Under the pieces are notes generated by a model that was not told the DNA's origin, did not search any database, and worked only from the letters and a program-made list of their open reading frames with translations. The position numbers and the translations under genes were made by a program. Shown here one piece after another: positions 9,084 to 18,029 of a stretch of DNA of 64,000 nt. Within the stretch, counting starts at the first letter, position 1. Each line of letters starts with the position of its first letter. The DNA comes from an uncultured Methylopila sp. (lineage in GTDB: Bacteria; Pseudomonadota; Alphaproteobacteria; Rhizobiales; Methylopilaceae), in assembly GCA_902168115.1 (NCBI GenBank), contig CABHPB010000068.1, positions 1 through 64,000 of the forward strand, read 5' to 3'.

Positions 9084-11066
9084 TCAGCGCCTGTAGAGCA
9101 CCTGCAGGTCGACGACCTGGGCGAGGCCGACCGGGCCGAGCTGGGCGGCGCGGATCAGGTCGAGCAGCGTCTGGTCCGACTTGCGCGGCGCGAGCAGGAT
9201 CTCGGCGGCGCGCGGGTCACGGATGAAGTCCGCGGCGGCGACGCCCGACTGCTCGGCCGGCGGCCCCAGCAGGCGCGGGATGGTCTCCTGCAGCTCGCGC
9301 GCGAGGCTTTCGCGGAACGCCTCCGGCGGCTCGCCGGCCTTGCCCGCTGCGCGGCGCAGCAGCACGTCGGTCGCGCCGCCGTCCTTCAGCGTCAGCTTGA
9401 ACGGGGCGAGCCTGATGGCGGAGAACTTGTCGACGAAGTCGGCCCCGCTCGCGACCGCAAGCACCGGGTCGACCTGCTCGAAGGAGCCGCTGGCCTCGAT
9501 CGCGCCGAGCCCCTCGAAACTGTAGTCGAGCCAGTCCAGCTTCAGGGCGTTCTTCTCGAGGTCGAGGGTGAGCGAGAACTTGGCGGAGCCCTTCAGCCCC
9601 TCGAGCTCCATGCGCTCGACCCACTTCTGCGCGAAGGAGTCTCCCGGAGGCGAGGCGTCGAGCCCGTCGAGCCGGAACATCACGTTTTGCGGGACGGCGT
9701 CGAGCGGGGCGTCGACGTCGATCCGCGCCCGGTCGGCCTTGAGCGATCCGTCCGGGCTCCAGACGTCGAGCGCCTGCGCGTCGAGGCCCTTGAGCCGCGG
9801 AATGATCTTGAGCATCTCGCCCGCGGTCGGCCTGGTCGTCAGCAGCACCTCGTTGCGGGCGACCCTCTCGGCGTAGGCGAGGACGCCGCTGGCGTCGAAG
9901 CCGAAGGCCCCGCCGCCGTCGAGACCGACCTTGATCGCGCCGACGTCTTCGAAGGCGGTCTTGGCGAACTTCACCGAGTCGATCCGCGCGTCGGCGTAGG
10001 GCCCGACCTGCGCCGAGCTTAAAGCGAACGTCGTCTGTGGCGAGCCGGCGGAGGTGATCTGGGCGCTGGCGTTCGCGACGGAGATCTTCTGGAACGAGGC
10101 GGCCTTGAGCAGCGAGACCATGAAGGACAGCTGCTCGCGGATCTCCTGGGGCGTGGCGTCGGAGCCGAAGCGCATGCTGGTGGCGATCGGGTCGAAGGCG
10201 GAGAGCTCGAAGCCGAGCGGGCTGAGCGCGACGCCCTCGACGTCGAGCCTTTCGGCGGCGGCCGAGAAACGTCCGCCCGGGCGCATCGTCAGCGAGACGT
10301 TGAGATCGACTATCGACACCGCCTTCACGAGGCCGCGCCGCTCCTCGTCGCGCACGCCGTCGCGGAAACGCCAGAGCGTCGGCAGGCTGAGCTGGTCGTA
10401 GCGGACGGCGCCGGTCGAGATCAGAAGGGAGGAGGGCGCGTTCGGGTCGGTCGGGGGCAGATAGGGCGCCTCCATCGTGATCGCGTCGGCGGTGGCCGTC
10501 CCGATAACGCCTTCGTTCATGCCGCTGACGACGAGGTTGCGCACGGTGCGCCGGACGCCGCTCTTGGCCGCGAACGTCACGACCGGCGCGACCAGCCGCT
10601 CGATCGAGAGGTTCTCGAACAGGTCGGCCTGGCTCCTGGCGCCCCGGTTTATTCCGGGCGTCGCCGTCAGGCCGCGCTCGGGACCTGAATAGCCGCGGAG
10701 CTCAGCGCGCGGGATCGACATCGTCTCCGCCGGGCCGCTCGCCTTCACGTCGTCGAGGACCATGCGGCCGGCGGTCATCCGCCCGTCCGAGCCGCTCGGA
10801 CGCACGATGGTCAGCCGGCCGATCTCGGTCCGCGTTTCGCCGCCGGCGCCGATGATCTGGATCGACGCCACGTTCACGGTCCAGGACCAGACGTCCACCG
10901 TCACGTCGCCGCGCCGGACGAGAGAGGTCGTCTGCCAGGCGATGCGCGACAGCGAACGGTCGACCTGGGACTCCGCGAACTTCCGGACCGCATAGGGCGT
11001 CGCCAGGACGATCGCGCAGCCGAACAGGACCGCGCCGCCTATGACGACAGCGAATTTGCGGTTCAT
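9084..11066 (-). CDS. Membrane-anchored periplasmic protein, unrecognised (AsmA-like character)
   Basis: I do not recognise this 660-residue protein. It begins with a single hydrophobic segment (about residues 5-27, FAVVIGGAVLFGCAIVLATP), followed by a long, mostly beta-predicted region with alternating short hydrophobic and polar stretches and frequent phrases such as VDLNVSLTM and FALSSAQVG, which resemble AsmA/DUF945-type lipid-transfer or envelope proteins. No cysteines or enzyme motifs stand out. The frame extends to 11279 but MNRKFAVV at 11066 gives a clean signal-anchor start. It is divergent from maeB, with a 212-bp spacer. A role in envelope lipid or outer-membrane homeostasis is only a guess from architecture. 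Confidence 0.72.
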   Translation of the reverse strand: MNRKFAVVIGGAVLFGCAIVLATPYAVRKFAESQVDRSLSRIAWQTTSLVRRGDVTVDVWSWTVNVASIQIIGAGGETRTEIGRLTIVRPSGSDGRMTAGRMVLDDVKASGPAETMSIPRAELRGYSGPERGLTATPGINRGARSQADLFENLSIERLVAPVVTFAAKSGVRRTVRNLVVSGMNEGVIGTATADAITMEAPYLPPTDPNAPSSLLISTGAVRYDQLSLPTLWRFRDGVRDEERRGLVKAVSIVDLNVSLTMRPGGRFSAAAERLDVEGVALSPLGFELSAFDPIATSMRFGSDATPQEIREQLSFMVSLLKAASFQKISVANASAQITSAGSPQTTFALSSAQVGPYADARIDSVKFAKTAFEDVGAIKVGLDGGGAFGFDASGVLAYAERVARNEVLLTTRPTAGEMLKIIPRLKGLDAQALDVWSPDGSLKADRARIDVDAPLDAVPQNVMFRLDGLDASPPGDSFAQKWVERMELEGLKGSAKFSLTLDLEKNALKLDWLDYSFEGLGAIEASGSFEQVDPVLAVASGADFVDKFSAIRLAPFKLTLKDGGATDVLLRRAAGKAGEPPEAFRESLARELQETIPRLLGPPAEQSGVAAADFIRDPRAAEILLAPRKSDQTLLDLIRAAQLGPVGLAQVVDLQVLYRR

Positions 11067-11278
11067 CGGCTTCAGGCGGTCCTCCCGTCGGTTTCGCATC
11101 GGCTGACGGCGCGTAGGCGACCCCGCCGATACGGTCGACTGCGCCGTTTGTCTCACGTCGTCGCCGGTCTCGCCCTGCGAACTGCTTGACTGGGACACGC
11201 AGGGGGCGGCATTCCGGATAGCCCGGACTATAACAATCAACACCGGACCGCCGGGCCCGGACCTCCCGGAGACGCCCA

Positions 11279-13591
11279 ATGGCCAGCCAGATGTCCGATG
11301 ACCTGCGCACTGGAGCGCTGGTCTATCACCGCGGCGCGAGCGCGACCGGCGCGCGACCGGGCAAGATCGAGGTCATGCCGACCAAGCCGCTCGGCAACCA
11401 GCGCGACCTCGCTCTCGCCTATTCCCCCGGCGTCGCCGCCGCCTGCGACGCGATCGCCGAGGATCCGCGCCAGGCCGACGAACTGACGATCCGCCAGAAC
11501 CTCGTCGCGGTGCTGACGAACGGCACGGCCGTGCTCGGCCTCGGCAACATCGGCGCCCTCGCGGGCAAGCCGGTGATGGAGGGCAAGGCCGTCCTCTTCA
11601 AGAAATTCGCCGGCATCGACGTGTTCGACATCGAGGTGGCCGAGACCGACGCCCAGCGGCTGATCGAGGTCGTCTGCGCGCTGGAGCCGACCTTCGGCGG
11701 CATCAATCTCGAGGACATCAAGGCGCCCGAGTGCTTCGAGGTCGAGGAGGCCTGCAAGGCGCGGATGGGCATCCCGGTCTTCCACGACGACCAGCACGGC
11801 ACGGCGATCATCGTCGCCGCCGCGATCGTCAACGGCCTCGAGCTCGCGCAGAAGGCGCTCGGCTCGGTGAAGATCGTGACGTCCGGCGCCGGCGCCGCGG
11901 CGCTCGCCTGCCTCAACCTGCTGGTGGCGCTCGGCGCCAGGCGCGAGAACATCTGGGTCACCGACATCGAGGGCGTCGTCTATGAGGGCCGCGAGGCGCT
12001 CATGGACCGCTGGAAGAGCATCTATGCGCAGAAGACCGACGCCCGGACGCTCGCCGAGGTGATCGGCGGCGCGGACGTCTTCCTCGGCCTGTCCGCCGGC
12101 GGCGTTCTGAAGCCCGAAATGGTCGCGTCGATGGCGGCGAAGCCGATGATCCTCGCGCTCGCGAACCCGTCGCCGGAGATCATGCCGGACGAGGCGCGCA
12201 AGGCGAGCCCGGGCGCGATGATCTGCACCGGCCGGTCGGACTTCCCGAACCAGGTCAACAACGTCCTGTGCTTCCCCTACATCTTCCGCGGCGCGCTCGA
12301 CGTCTCGGCGAGCAGCATCAACGAGGAGATGAAGGTCGCCGCCGTCCGCGCGATCGCGGCGCTGGCGCGCGAAGCCTCCTCCGACGTGGTGGCCAAGGCC
12401 TATGGCGGCGAGACGCGCCTGTTCGGCCCCGACTCGCTCATCCCGAGCCCGTTCGATCCGCGCCTCATCCTGCGCATCGCGCCGGCCGTGGCCCGCGCGG
12501 CGATGGAGACCGGCGTCGCCCGCCGGCCGATCGCCGACTTCCGCGCCTATGAGGACCAGCTGAACCGCTTCGTGTTCCGCTCGGGCTTCGTCATGAAGCC
12601 GGTGTTCTCCGCCGCCCGCGCGGCGCCGAAGCGGGTGATCTACGCCGACGGCGAGGACGAGCGGGCGCTGCGCGCGGCCGAGGTCGCGATCGAGGAGGGC
12701 ATCGCGACGCCGATCCTGATCGGGCGGCCGAACGTCATCGACGTGCGCGCGCGGCGCTACGGCCTCACCTTCAAGCCGGGCGTCGACATCGAGGTCATCA
12801 ATCCCGAGGACGACAAGCGCTATCGCGACTACGTGGCGCTCTACGTCGAACGGGCGGGGCGCAAGGGGGTCACCCCCGACCGGGCCAGGACCGTGGTGCG
12901 CACCAACTCGACCGTGATCGCGGCGCTCGCCGTCCAGCGCGGCGAGGCCGACGCGATGCTCTGCGGCCTCGAGGGCCGGTTCCACGACCACCTGCGGTCC
13001 ATCGACCGCGTCCTCGGGCTCGCCTCCGACGCGCCCGACTACTCCACCATCTCGCTGCTGATCAGCGGCCGCGGCGCCTATTTCCTGTCGGACACCTATG
13101 TGACGCCCGATCCGGACGCCCGCAGCGTCGCCGAATGCGCCGTGCACTGCGCCCGCGTCATCAAGCGGTTCGGGATCACCCCGAAGGCGGCGCTGCTGTC
13201 GCACTCCAATTTCGGATCGCACGACACGCCGTCGGCCCAGAAGATGCGCGACGCGCTCGCCATCATCCGGGAGATGGATCCGTCGCTCGAGGTCGACGGC
13301 GAGATGATGGGCGACATCGCCCTGCTGCCCTCGCTGCGAGAGCGCCTGTTGCCGGACAGTCGTCTGCAAGGCGAGGCGAACCTGCTGCTGTTCCCGAACC
13401 TCGACGCCGCCAACATCGCGACGCAACTGATCAGGACGCTGGCCGACGCGCTTCCGGTCGGGCCGATCCTGGTCGGCGCGGCCAAGCCTGCGCACATCCT
13501 CACTCCGTCCGTCACGGCGCGCGGCGTCGTGAACATGACGGCGGTGGCCGTGGTGGAGGCGCAGGGGCAGCCGCTGCCGGTCGGCGTCTGA
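11279..13591 (+). CDS. maeB: NADP-dependent malic enzyme with C-terminal phosphotransacetylase-like domain
   Basis: It converts malate to pyruvate and CO2 with NADP(+). The N-terminal malic domain includes the SPGVAAACDAIAEDP region and the FHDDQHGTA catalytic stretch. The NAD(P)-binding Rossmann domain shows VTSGAGAAALACLNLL, and the loop LALANPSPEI is typical. From about residue 430 the protein continues as a PTA/PTB domain (for example YADGEDERALRAAEVAIEEG), which in MaeB proteins is generally a regulatory domain binding acetyl-CoA or other effectors rather than an active transacetylase. At 770 residues the length is standard for MaeB. It lies alone, divergent from the unknown periplasmic protein gene. 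Confidence 0.95.
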   Translation: MASQMSDDLRTGALVYHRGASATGARPGKIEVMPTKPLGNQRDLALAYSPGVAAACDAIAEDPRQADELTIRQNLVAVLTNGTAVLGLGNIGALAGKPVMEGKAVLFKKFAGIDVFDIEVAETDAQRLIEVVCALEPTFGGINLEDIKAPECFEVEEACKARMGIPVFHDDQHGTAIIVAAAIVNGLELAQKALGSVKIVTSGAGAAALACLNLLVALGARRENIWVTDIEGVVYEGREALMDRWKSIYAQKTDARTLAEVIGGADVFLGLSAGGVLKPEMVASMAAKPMILALANPSPEIMPDEARKASPGAMICTGRSDFPNQVNNVLCFPYIFRGALDVSASSINEEMKVAAVRAIAALAREASSDVVAKAYGGETRLFGPDSLIPSPFDPRLILRIAPAVARAAMETGVARRPIADFRAYEDQLNRFVFRSGFVMKPVFSAARAAPKRVIYADGEDERALRAAEVAIEEGIATPILIGRPNVIDVRARRYGLTFKPGVDIEVINPEDDKRYRDYVALYVERAGRKGVTPDRARTVVRTNSTVIAALAVQRGEADAMLCGLEGRFHDHLRSIDRVLGLASDAPDYSTISLLISGRGAYFLSDTYVTPDPDARSVAECAVHCARVIKRFGITPKAALLSHSNFGSHDTPSAQKMRDALAIIREMDPSLEVDGEMMGDIALLPSLRERLLPDSRLQGEANLLLFPNLDAANIATQLIRTLADALPVGPILVGAAKPAHILTPSVTARGVVNMTAVAVVEAQGQPLPVGV

Positions 13592-13601
13592 GGCGGGGCT
13601 C

Positions 13602-13617
13602 TTAGGCCGGAATTAAG
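13602..13617 (+). promoter_or_regulatory. CtrA-like box upstream of the EAL gene
   Basis: TTAG at 13602-13605, a 7-base spacer, and TTAAG at 13613-13617 approximate the CtrA consensus TTAA-N7-TTAAC, with mismatches at the last base of each half. It lies about 60 bp upstream of the EAL gene start. Short motif, so the call is tentative. Confidence 0.25.
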
Positions 13618-13638
13618 GCTGTCGCGCGAAGGTCGTTT

Positions 13639-13662
13639 CCGGAGGGGCGGTCGGCCCTCCGG
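13639..13662 (+). terminator. Hairpin between maeB and the EAL gene
   Basis: An 8-bp perfect stem (ccggaggg / ccctccgg) with an 8-base loop follows the maeB stop by about 48 bp. There is no T-run, so it may be a weak terminator for maeB or a leader structure for the EAL gene, whose start is 14 bp downstream. The stem contains ggagg, so it could also occlude a ribosome binding site. Confidence 0.35.
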
Positions 13663-13676
13663 TTGGCCGGAGCGGC

Positions 13677-15332
13677 TTGGCGGTGCATGACGCGCGAAAG
13701 ACCTGGAAGCGCGCGCTGTTAACGGCGCTCGGCGTCGTCGCCGCGCCGATCGTCGGCCTCAACGCCCTGCTCGCGATCAACGCGCTGACGACGGCGCAAC
13801 GCGAGTTGGACGACATCGCGGCTTCCGCGCTCTCGGTCGCCGAGCAGCGCATCGACTCCGCCATGACCCAGCTCATCCTGCTCGGCCTCGGCGGCGTCCG
13901 CGACTGCAAGGCGGGCGATCTCGCCGCGATGCAGAGGGCCGAGCACGCCGCGCGCTTCGTCTCCGAGATCTCCGCGACGGCGCCGAACGGAACCCCGACC
14001 TGCACCGGGTTCGGCACGACGCGCGCCGTCCGCATCGTCTCGCCCGAGCACGGCACCGCAAGCCCGGACGTGACGCTCTCGGTGGTCGCCGTCGGCAGCG
14101 AATCGCACGACCGGATGCTGCGCCTGCAATGGAGCTACGAGGACGGCTCCGGCCTGCGCTTCCTCATCCCCGGCGACGACTTCCTGCCGCCATTCCTGCG
14201 CAGCCGGATGACGTCCGGCTTCAGCGCAGAAGCGGAACTGATGCATGGCGGCGTGTTCAGCCGCAGCGTCGCCTCCGAGGCGCGGATCGACCGCGAGGAC
14301 GCAGCGCCCGCGCTCGCCGTCTCGGCGACCGAGGTCAGCGGACGCTACCCGCTCAAGATCGTGATTTCGGCGCCGGGATCCGCCGTGCTGCGCGCGAACG
14401 CGGCGCCGTTCGTCTACGCCAACATCGGCGGCACCGCCTTCGCCCTGTTCGCGATCGCGATCGCCGTGATCGTCGGCAGGCGCAGCGGCGGCCCGATCCG
14501 CGAGATCGCCGACGGCATCCGGCGCGGCGAGTTCGTGCCCTACTACCAGCCGGTGATCGACATCGCCACAGGCCGGATCCACGGCTGCGAGGTGCTGGTC
14601 CGCTGGATCAAGCGCGACGGCAAGGTGGTCCCGCCGGGGCGCTTCATCGGCCTCGCCGAGGCCAGCGGCGAGATCTTCCCGATGACGCTCTCGCTGCTGG
14701 AGAAGGCGCGGGACGACATGGCCGCGCTCTACGAGGCGCGTCCGGGCCTCAAGCTCAGCTTCAACCTGTGCGCCGGACATTTCGAGGACCTGTCGATCGT
14801 CGACGACGTCGAGCGCATTTTCGGGGCGTCTCCGATCCGCATGTCGCAGCTGATCTTCGAGGTGACGGAGCGGCAGCAGTTGCCGGACATCACCAAGGCG
14901 CGGCTGATCATCGCCAAGCTGCAATCGCTCGGCGCCCGCGTCGCGCTCGACGACGTCGGCACCGGCCACGGCGGCCTGTCCTATCTCCTGAAGCTCGGCG
15001 TCGACGTCATGAAGATGGACAAGATGTTCGTCGACGCGATTGGCACCGATCGCTACTCGGTCGCGATCGTCGACAGCCTCGTGAAGCTCGCCGAGGACAT
15101 GAACCTCGACCTCGTCGCCGAGGGTGTGGAGTCGATCGAGCAGGTCGAGTATCTGCGTGCTAAGGGCGTGCGGATGGCGCAGGGCTACGTGTTCTCGCCG
15201 CCGCTGCCGGCCTCGTCCTTCGCCTCGCTCGTCGAGGCGATGACGCCGCCCGCGCGCCGCGAGCGCCGGCCCGCCAGGACGACCACCGGCGAGGACGACG
15301 CCAACCCGACGCAACAAGCTGCGAGCGCCTGA
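13677..15332 (+). CDS. c-di-GMP phosphodiesterase with periplasmic CSS-type sensor and EAL domain
   Basis: Two membrane segments (about residues 12-36 and 244-266) bracket a periplasmic domain with two cysteines (C77, C109), the layout of CSS-motif sensors whose disulfide state controls the cytoplasmic EAL domain. The EAL domain (about 280-530) has the signature as EVL (E305 in GCEVLVRW), then SFNLCAG, FEVTE, ALDDVGTGHGG, MKMDK, AEGVE and QGYVF, so the metal and catalytic residues are all present and c-di-GMP hydrolysis is likely. No GGDEF domain is present. The start is a TTG at 13677; a GTG lies two codons further on. The ceramidase-like gene follows after 4 bp, so the two are probably co-transcribed. 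A CtrA-like box precedes the gene. Confidence 0.9.
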   Translation: MAVHDARKTWKRALLTALGVVAAPIVGLNALLAINALTTAQRELDDIAASALSVAEQRIDSAMTQLILLGLGGVRDCKAGDLAAMQRAEHAARFVSEISATAPNGTPTCTGFGTTRAVRIVSPEHGTASPDVTLSVVAVGSESHDRMLRLQWSYEDGSGLRFLIPGDDFLPPFLRSRMTSGFSAEAELMHGGVFSRSVASEARIDREDAAPALAVSATEVSGRYPLKIVISAPGSAVLRANAAPFVYANIGGTAFALFAIAIAVIVGRRSGGPIREIADGIRRGEFVPYYQPVIDIATGRIHGCEVLVRWIKRDGKVVPPGRFIGLAEASGEIFPMTLSLLEKARDDMAALYEARPGLKLSFNLCAGHFEDLSIVDDVERIFGASPIRMSQLIFEVTERQQLPDITKARLIIAKLQSLGARVALDDVGTGHGGLSYLLKLGVDVMKMDKMFVDAIGTDRYSVAIVDSLVKLAEDMNLDLVAEGVESIEQVEYLRAKGVRMAQGYVFSPPLPASSFASLVEAMTPPARRERRPARTTTGEDDANPTQQAASA

Positions 15333-15336
15333 CGCC

Positions 15337-16008
15337 ATGGAATGGAACGCGCCGGTCCTCGGGATCTACTGCGAGCGCGGCGGCGACCCGTCGCTCTGGG
15401 CGGAGCCGTTCAATGCGGTGAGCAATGTCGGCTTCCTGATCGCCGGCGCGATCCTGTTCTCGCGGGCGAAGGGAGACGTCGCGGCGCGGGCGCTGTCGGC
15501 GATCGTGTTCGTGATCGGGATCGGGAGCTTCCTGTTTCACACGCTCGCGACGCGCGCGGCGATGGTCGCGGACGTGCTGCCGATCCAGATCTTCATCGCG
15601 GCGTACTTCTTCGTCGCGATGCGCCGGCTCATCGGCCTCAGCGTCCTTTCGGCCGCGGCGGCGATGATCGCCTTCGTCGCGGTCGTCGGGATCGGGCCGC
15701 GCCTCGTCGACGCGCCGCAGCCGCTGCTCAGCATCGGCGGCTATATCGGCGGCCTCGCGGGCATGGTCGGGCTGGCGCTGTGGCTCGGGCTGTCGGGCGG
15801 CGAGAACAGCCGCACCGGCGGCAAGATGGCGGCGATCGCCGGCCTGTTCGCGGTCGCGCTCGCCTTCCGGACCATCGACGGACGGATCTGCGAGCTGTTC
15901 CCGATCGGCTGCCACTTCGTGTGGCATCTTCTCAACGCCGTCGTGCTCTATGCGCTGGTCGCATTGCTGCTGCCCCAGCGCCGCGAAACCGACCCATTCC
16001 CTGCGTGA
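15337..16008 (+). CDS. Ceramidase-family integral membrane protein
   Basis: The 223-residue protein has about seven hydrophobic segments and the CREST/alkaline ceramidase signature: an N-terminal YCERG, then EPFNAVSN, SFLFHT with a metal-ligand histidine, DVLPIQI, and a C-terminal GCHFVWH with two histidines. In eukaryotes these enzymes hydrolyse the amide of ceramides at a Zn site; bacterial members are mostly uncharacterised and the substrate may be another amide lipid. The ATG at 15337 follows the EAL gene stop by 4 bp, which suggests translation coupling. No sphingolipid synthesis gene is present in this window, so the physiological substrate is open. Confidence 0.85.
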   Translation: MEWNAPVLGIYCERGGDPSLWAEPFNAVSNVGFLIAGAILFSRAKGDVAARALSAIVFVIGIGSFLFHTLATRAAMVADVLPIQIFIAAYFFVAMRRLIGLSVLSAAAAMIAFVAVVGIGPRLVDAPQPLLSIGGYIGGLAGMVGLALWLGLSGGENSRTGGKMAAIAGLFAVALAFRTIDGRICELFPIGCHFVWHLLNAVVLYALVALLLPQRRETDPFPA

Positions 16009-16036
16009 AGTCGCGTCGGGAGCCGAAATCTCAGCG

Positions 16037-16052
16037 TTAACAGCTGGTTTAC
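16037..16052 (+). promoter_or_regulatory. CtrA-like box upstream of the small lipoprotein gene
   Basis: TTAA (16037-16040), 7 bases, then TTTAC (16048-16052) match TTAA-N7-TTAAC at 8 of 9 fixed positions. It lies about 80 bp upstream of the lipoprotein start. Confidence 0.3.
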
Positions 16053-16129
16053 GACTGAGTCGCAAAACTCCGGACGGGGGTTGCTGCGCGGCCTTGGGGG
16101 GTCGACGGTCAACTGGAGCAGTTCAAGTC

Positions 16130-16423
16130 ATGAAGAAAGTCGCATCCCTCGCCGCCATTTCGGCGCTGGCGCTTGGCCTCGCGGCCTGCGGCGAGACACG
16201 TAACGAGCGCACCCTGAGCGGCGCGCTCATCGGCACCGGCGCCGGCGCCGCGATCGGCGGCCTCGCCACGGGGTCCGCCGGCGGCGCGCTCGTCGGCGGC
16301 GCGATCGGCGCCGGCACCGGCGCGATCATCGGTTCTGAGTCGCGCGGCCCGCGTCGCTATCGCCGCGCCAAGTGCTTCGAAGAGAACCGCTACGGCGAGC
16401 GCATCCGCGTCCCGTGCGACTGA
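16130..16423 (+). CDS. Small glycine-zipper outer-membrane lipoprotein
   Basis: A 97-residue protein with a lipoprotein signal (MKKVASLAAISALALGLAAC), lipidated at C20. A glycine zipper follows at about residues 32-65 (GALIGTGAGAAIGG, GGALVGGAIGAGTGA), as in Omp/SlyB-like or YMGG-type proteins that span or associate with membranes. The C-terminus is short and basic with two cysteines (CFEENRYGERIRVPCD) that could form a disulfide. The ATG at 16130 is chosen because it starts the signal peptide. A strong terminator follows. The likely role is structural in the envelope; the exact function is unknown. Confidence 0.87.
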   Translation: MKKVASLAAISALALGLAACGETRNERTLSGALIGTGAGAAIGGLATGSAGGALVGGAIGAGTGAIIGSESRGPRRYRRAKCFEENRYGERIRVPCD

Positions 16424-16451
16424 CGGTTCGCGCAGTCGAACAAGCTTGATG

Positions 16452-16477
16452 CGGGCGCTCCTCGGAGCGCCCGTTTT
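16452..16477 (+). terminator. Rho-independent terminator after the lipoprotein gene
   Basis: A 9-bp perfect stem (cgggcgctc / gagcgcccg) with loop ctcg is followed directly by tttt. It lies about 30 bp after the lipoprotein stop and just before the convergent trpE stop. Confidence 0.85.
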
Positions 16478-16482
16478 CGTTG

Positions 16483-17997
16483 CTACTGGCCGCGCCGGGC
16501 CGCGCTCGCGAAGCGGCGGGCCTCCTCGGCGGCGCGGAACAGCGCCTTGGCCTTGTTGACGCACTCGGCCTGCTCGGAGGCCGGATTGGAGTCCGCCACC
16601 ACGCCGGCGCCGGCCTGCACGAAGATGCGTCCGTCCTTCACCACGGCGGTGCGCAGGACGATGCAGGTGTCCATCTGGCCGTCGGCGCCGAAATAGCCGA
16701 CCGAGCCGGCATAGACCCCGCGCTTGTCCTTCTCGAGCTCGTCGATGATCTGCATCGCGCGGACCTTCGGCGCGCCGGACACGGTGCCGGCCGGGAAGCC
16801 CGCCACCAGCGCGCTCAGCGCGTCGTAGGACGGCGACAGCCGGCCCTCGACGTTCGAGACGATGTGCATGACCTGGCTATAGTACTCCAGGAAGAACTGG
16901 TCGGTGACCGTCACGCTGCCGATCTCGGAGACGCGGCCGACGTCGTTGCGGCCGAGGTCGAGCAGCATCAGGTGCTCGGCGCGCTCCTTCGGATCCGCCA
17001 GAAGCTCCTCGGCCAGCTCGCGGTCGAGCGCGGGGGTCGACCCGCGGGGCCGGGTGCCGGCGATCGGCCGGATCGTGACCTTGCCGTCGCGCACCCGCAC
17101 CAGGATCTCCGGGCTCGAGCCGACGATCTGGAAGCCGCCGAAGTCGAGATGGATGAGGAACGGCGCGGGATTCGTCCGGCGCAGGGCGCGGTAGAGCGCG
17201 AAGGCCGGCAGGTCGAACGGCGCCTCGAAGCGCTGCGACAGCACCACCTGGAAGATGTCGCCGGCCGCGATGTACTCCTTGGCGCGCAGCACCATGGCCT
17301 CGTATTCGGCGGGCGTCGTGTTCGAGGAGAGGTCATAGCCGCCCGCGGCGGCCGCGGAAGCCGGCTCCTTCGGGACGTGCCGGTCCAGGCCGTCGATGAT
17401 CTCCGTCAGCCGGTCGACCGCCCGCGAATGCGCGACCGCGGCCGAGACGTCCGGCTGCGGGCGGACGGGCGTCACGACGGTGATCTCGTCCTTCACGCCG
17501 TCAAAGATGACGATGACGGTCGGACGCATCATGACCGCGTCGGGGACCTTCAGCACGTCCGGGTTGGGCGCGCCGATCTCCTCCATCTCGCGGACCATGT
17601 CGTAGCCGAGATAGCCGAACACGCCCGCCGCCATCGGCGGCAGGCCGTCGACGACGTCCAGGCGCGATTCCGCGACGAGCGCGCGGAGCGCGTCGAGCGG
17701 GCGCTCGGGGCAGGGGACATAGGCCTCCGGATCGCGCGTCGGCGTCCGGTTGATCTCCGCGCGGCCGTCCCGCGAGCGCCACAGCACGTCCGGCTTCAGC
17801 CCGATGATCGAATAGCGCCCGCGGACGGCGCCGCCCTCGACGGATTCGAACAGGAACGCGTTCGGGCGCCCCTCGGCGAGCTTCAGATAGGCCGAGACGG
17901 GCGTCTCGAGGTCGCCGACGAGCGTGGTCGCCACCAGCTGCGGCGCGCCCGCCTCATAGCGCAAGGCGAAGTCTTCGAGCGCTGGGGTGACGATCAT
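16483..17997 (-). CDS. trpE: Anthranilate synthase component I
   Basis: It makes anthranilate from chorismate using ammonia released by the TrpG glutaminase subunit. The chorismate-utilising domain carries IAGTRPRGSTP, GRNDVGRVS, VVLSQRFEAPF and GAPKVRAMQIIDELE. The N-terminal tryptophan feedback region contains FLFESVEGG. Length 504 is right for stand-alone TrpE; there is no C-terminal TrpG fusion, and no trpG lies downstream, where the terminator and the convergent lipoprotein gene follow instead. Upstream, 32 bp away and in the same direction, is the peptidyl-prolyl isomerase gene, so trpE is probably read from that promoter. trpG, trpD and trpC must be elsewhere in the genome. Confidence 0.96.
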   Translation of the reverse strand: MIVTPALEDFALRYEAGAPQLVATTLVGDLETPVSAYLKLAEGRPNAFLFESVEGGAVRGRYSIIGLKPDVLWRSRDGRAEINRTPTRDPEAYVPCPERPLDALRALVAESRLDVVDGLPPMAAGVFGYLGYDMVREMEEIGAPNPDVLKVPDAVMMRPTVIVIFDGVKDEITVVTPVRPQPDVSAAVAHSRAVDRLTEIIDGLDRHVPKEPASAAAAGGYDLSSNTTPAEYEAMVLRAKEYIAAGDIFQVVLSQRFEAPFDLPAFALYRALRRTNPAPFLIHLDFGGFQIVGSSPEILVRVRDGKVTIRPIAGTRPRGSTPALDRELAEELLADPKERAEHLMLLDLGRNDVGRVSEIGSVTVTDQFFLEYYSQVMHIVSNVEGRLSPSYDALSALVAGFPAGTVSGAPKVRAMQIIDELEKDKRGVYAGSVGYFGADGQMDTCIVLRTAVVKDGRIFVQAGAGVVADSNPASEQAECVNKAKALFRAAEEARRFASAARRGQ

Positions 17998-18029
17998 GTC
18001 GAACCTTCAATGGCCGCGACGGCGCCGCG

